Source: Amycolatopsis bullii (GTDB lineage Bacteria; Actinomycetota; Actinomycetes; Mycobacteriales; Pseudonocardiaceae). From it: a stretch of 64,000 bases of DNA. Below are positions 61,491-64,000 of this stretch, piece after piece. Where the stretch lies: assembly GCF_014654205.1 (NCBI RefSeq), contig NZ_BNAW01000034.1, positions 1 to 64,000 on the forward strand, read 5' to 3'. Position numbers and translations under genes: made by a program. Position 1 is the first letter of the stretch, and each line of letters starts with the position of its first letter. Below the pieces are notes generated by a model. It was given only the letters and a program-made list of their open reading frames with translations, did not search any database and was not told the origin of the DNA.

Positions 61491-62342
61491 ATGCGCTTCC
61501 AACGCCTCGGCGACCCCGGCCACGAGATCCCCGTCGTCCTCGACGAAACCGGTGCGGCGCGGGACCTGCGTTCGCTGACCCCGGACCTCGACGGCGCCTT
61601 CTTCGCCGCCGACGGCGTCGCCCGGGCCCGGACGGCACTGCGGGAGGGCACCTTGCCCGTGCTGGACGCCACGGGCCTGCGCGTCGGCGCCCCGGTGGCC
61701 CGGCCCGGCCTGCTCGCCTGCATCGGGCTGAACTACTCCGACCACGCCGCGGAAACCGGCGCGCAGCCGCCCGCCGAGCCGGTGGTGTTCCTCAAGGCCA
61801 CCAACACGATCATCGGTCCCCACGACTCCGTGCTCATCCCGCGGACCAGCACCAAGACCGACTACGAGGTCGAACTCGCCGTCGTGCTCGGCGGCCGGGC
61901 GCGGTACCTGGCGACGCCGGAGGACGCCGACGCGGTGATCGCGGGCTACGCCGTCTCGAACGACGTCAGCGAGCGCGACTTCCAGCACGAACGCGGCGGC
62001 CAGTGGACCAAGGGCAAGTCCTGCGAGACGTTCAACCCGCTGGGCCCGTGGCTGGTCACCCCGGACGAGACCGGCGACCCGCAGCACCTCGGCCTGCGCC
62101 TGTCCGTCAACGGCGAACAGCGCCAGGACGGCACCACGAAGAACATGCTCTTCGACGTCCGGCACATCGTCTGGTACCTCAGCCAGTTCATGGTGCTCGA
62201 ACCGGGTGACGTCGTGAACACCGGCACCCCGGCCGGGGTGGCCTTCGGCGCCAACGACTTCCCCTATCTGTCCGAAGGGGACGAAGTAACCGTGGAGATC
62301 GACGGCCTCGGCCGCCAGCACCACCGGATCGGCCGGGCGTGA
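61491..62342 (+). CDS. Fumarylacetoacetase-family hydrolase, probable 2,4-diketo-3-deoxy-L-fuconate hydrolase
   Basis: 283 aa. FAH-fold metal site: the two Glu in DYEVELAVV and the Asp in NDVSERDFQ. Also seen are CIGLNYSDHA and the end motif DVVNTGTPAGVAFG. I place the start at the ATG 61491, not 61470, because 61470 lies inside the operator and before the likely transcription start. The enzyme should cleave the 2,4-diketo-3-deoxy-L-fuconate made by the SDR into pyruvate and L-lactate, the last step of the non-phosphorylative fucose route. The FAH family also contains acylpyruvases, so the exact substrate rests on context. Confidence 0.9.
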   Translation: MRFQRLGDPGHEIPVVLDETGAARDLRSLTPDLDGAFFAADGVARARTALREGTLPVLDATGLRVGAPVARPGLLACIGLNYSDHAAETGAQPPAEPVVFLKATNTIIGPHDSVLIPRTSTKTDYEVELAVVLGGRARYLATPEDADAVIAGYAVSNDVSERDFQHERGGQWTKGKSCETFNPLGPWLVTPDETGDPQHLGLRLSVNGEQRQDGTTKNMLFDVRHIVWYLSQFMVLEPGDVVNTGTPAGVAFGANDFPYLSEGDEVTVEIDGLGRQHHRIGRA

Positions 62343-63181
62343 GCGGCCGGCGCGTCGACGCGCACCACCACCTGTGGCAGACCTCCGTCCGCCGCCACGC
62401 GTGGCTCGACGGCGAGGACACCGCCGCCATCCGGCGCGACTACACCCCGGCCGACCTCCGGGAGGCCGCCGTGGGGATCGACGCGACGGTGCTCGTCCAG
62501 GTCCTGCCGGATCTCGAGGAGTCGGTCGAGTTCCTCGCGATCGCGGCCGCGGAACCACTCATCGCCGGGGTGGTCGGCTGGCTCGACCTCACGGGTTCGC
62601 CGGCGCGGGACCTCGAACGGCTGCGCTCGGCCCCGGGCGGCGGGCTCCTGAAGGGCATCCGGCACCTCGTCGAGCCCGAGCCCGACCCGCGCTGGCTGGA
62701 ACGCGAAGACGTCCTGGCCGGGCTCGCGGCCGTCCGGGACGCCGGGCTGGGGTACGACCTGCTCGTGCGGCCCCACCAGCTCCCGGCCGCCACCGCGGCG
62801 GTCCGGGCGCTGCCGGACCTCACCTTCGTCCTCGACCACCTCGCGAAACCGCCGATCGCCTCCGGGGAGCTCGAGCCGTGGGCGACCGATCTGGCCACGC
62901 TGGCCCGCGAACCCAACGTCGTCGCGAAGCTGTCCGGTCTGGTGACGGAAGCCGGACGGCCGTGGCGGGTCGAGGATCTGCGGCCGTACGCCGAAACCGC
63001 GCTCACCGCGTTCGGCCCGGACCGGCTGATGGTGGGCTCCGACTGGCCGGTGTGCCTGCTCGCCGGGACGTACGCGGAAGTCATGGACACCGCCGAAAGC
63101 CTCCTGGCGGAGCTGACCCCGGCCGAACGCGACGCCGTCCGCGGCGGCACCGCGTCTCGCGTCTACGGGCTGGCGCCGTGA
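62339..63181 (+). CDS. Amidohydrolase, probable L-fuconolactone hydrolase
   Basis: 280 aa, GTG start overlapping the preceding stop (GTGA). TIM-barrel amidohydrolase_2 (COG3618) motifs: DAHHHLW at the N-terminus, KGIRHLVE, LDHLAKP, AKLSGLVTEA, and GSDWPV near the end. Members in fucose, rhamnose or galactose clusters open sugar lactones. Here it would turn L-fuconolactone from the aldo-keto reductase into L-fuconate for the dehydratase. Confidence 0.9.
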   Translation: MSGRRVDAHHHLWQTSVRRHAWLDGEDTAAIRRDYTPADLREAAVGIDATVLVQVLPDLEESVEFLAIAAAEPLIAGVVGWLDLTGSPARDLERLRSAPGGGLLKGIRHLVEPEPDPRWLEREDVLAGLAAVRDAGLGYDLLVRPHQLPAATAAVRALPDLTFVLDHLAKPPIASGELEPWATDLATLAREPNVVAKLSGLVTEAGRPWRVEDLRPYAETALTAFGPDRLMVGSDWPVCLLAGTYAEVMDTAESLLAELTPAERDAVRGGTASRVYGLAP

Positions 63182-64000
63182 CCGCGATCGTCCGGCTCGC
63201 GTACGGCGAGACCGGTCTCGACCTGACCATCGATCCCGAGGTCACCACCGTGGTGACGCCGGTGCACCACCCGGTCACCGAACCCGCGGACGTGCTGCTG
63301 CGCCGGGCGTTGCGCGAGCCGGTCGCCGGGCCGCCGCTGCGCGAGCGGGTGCGGCCCGGGCAGACGGTCGCGATCTCGGCGTGCGACGGAACCCGGCCCC
63401 AGCCACGCGAACTGATGATCCCCGCGATCCTCGCCGAGCTCGACGGGATCGTCCGGCTCGAGGACGTCGTCGTCCTCGTCGCCACCGGCACCCACCGCGG
63501 CAACACCGACGCCGAGTTGCGCGCGATGTTCGGGGACGCGGTCGTCGACACGGTCCGGATCGTGAACCACGACGCCCGCGACCGCGCGAGCCTGACCTGG
63601 CTGGGCCGCCACGGCGACGACGTCCCGGTGTGGCTGAACAGCGAGTGGGTCGCCGCCGACGTGCGGATCACCACCGGGTTCGTCGAACCGCACTTCTTCG
63701 CCGGCTTTTCGGGCGGCCCCAAGCTGGTCGCGCCCGGGCTCGCGGCCCTGGAGACCGTGCTGGTGCTGCACGATGCCCGCCGGATCGGGCACCGCAACGC
63801 CACGTGGGGCGTCACCGAAGGCAACCCCGTGCACGACGACGTCCGCGCGATCGCCGCGGCCACCGGCGTCACCTTCGCCCTCGACGTCATCCTCAACCGC
63901 GACAAGGCGGTCATCGGGGCCTTCGGCGGCGACCTGCTCGCCATGCACGCGACGGCGGCCCGCGCCGCCCGCGACGTCGCCATGCGGCCGGTTCCGGCGC
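63178..64000 (+). CDS. LarA-like nickel-pincer racemase/epimerase, 3' end outside window
   Basis: First 274 residues seen; the family has about 420. GTG start overlaps the lactonase stop (GTGA). LarA (DUF2088) motifs: CDGTRPQP, VATGTHRG with its His, and PHFFAGFSGGPK with the Lys that carries the nickel-pincer cofactor, then GHRNATWG and NPVHDDV. LarA of Lactiplantibacillus interconverts L- and D-lactate; relatives act on other 2-hydroxy acids, including sugar acids. Here it may turn the L-lactate from fucose into D-lactate, or epimerise a fuconate-type acid. Cofactor-making LarB, C and E are not in the window. Confidence 0.85.
   Translation, partial: MTAIVRLAYGETGLDLTIDPEVTTVVTPVHHPVTEPADVLLRRALREPVAGPPLRERVRPGQTVAISACDGTRPQPRELMIPAILAELDGIVRLEDVVVLVATGTHRGNTDAELRAMFGDAVVDTVRIVNHDARDRASLTWLGRHGDDVPVWLNSEWVAADVRITTGFVEPHFFAGFSGGPKLVAPGLAALETVLVLHDARRIGHRNATWGVTEGNPVHDDVRAIAAATGVTFALDVILNRDKAVIGAFGGDLLAMHATAARAARDVAMRPVPA

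Overview
The window is high-GC DNA with the codon habits, GTG starts and gene families of an actinomycete. Amycolatopsis or a related Pseudonocardiales genus is my best guess, from general resemblance only. No rRNA, tRNA, CRISPR array or transposase gene was seen.

Positions 1-42470 hold a non-ribosomal peptide (NRPS) cluster read leftwards: a 5905-aa synthetase (modules 1-5), an MbtH-like protein, a serine hydrolase of the penicillin-binding-protein (PBP) type, a 6588-aa synthetase (modules 6-10), an MFS exporter and a cytochrome P450. The far left edge carries the end of another transporter, convergent with the P450. The assembly line starts with A-T (no starter C domain) and ends with T-E. 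It has no thioesterase domain. The stand-alone hydrolase has the SxxK, YxN and HxG residues and lipocalin-like tail of SurE-type cyclases, which close peptides that end in a D-residue. The predicted product is a head-to-tail cyclic decapeptide, roughly L-aromatic/D-small/D-Ile/D-Val/L-aromatic/D-basic/L-Thr/D-Orn-like/L-Val/D-aromatic. Thr is the only exact code match; the other residues are inferences of varying strength. The product would be cationic and amphipathic. A palindromic repeat sits in frame inside A domain 3.

Positions 42471-44227 form a 1.75-kb gene-poor stretch with an AT-rich part and a C-rich low-complexity part. It is followed by an Lsr2-type nucleoid protein, a secreted S33-family peptidase, an SRPBCC/AMP-ligase fusion protein, a LacI regulator with a perfect operator palindrome, a ROK-family regulator with a probable leaderless promoter, a 40-aa orphan protein and the relic end of a LacI gene.

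Positions 51846-64000 form an L-fucose scavenging and catabolic island. It has a GntR/FadR regulator, a broken secreted GH29 alpha-fucosidase, an aldo-keto reductase (L-fucose dehydrogenase), an RbsABC-like sugar ABC transporter, an SDR and an L-fuconate dehydratase in one leftward operon. A divergent rightward operon has a fumarylacetoacetase-family hydrolase, an amidohydrolase lactonase and a LarA-like protein cut by the window end. Together they make a complete non-phosphorylative route from fucose to pyruvate and lactate. A 15-bp motif (AGACATCATATGTCT type) occurs before the GntR gene and in the divergent promoter region, pointing to a shared regulon.
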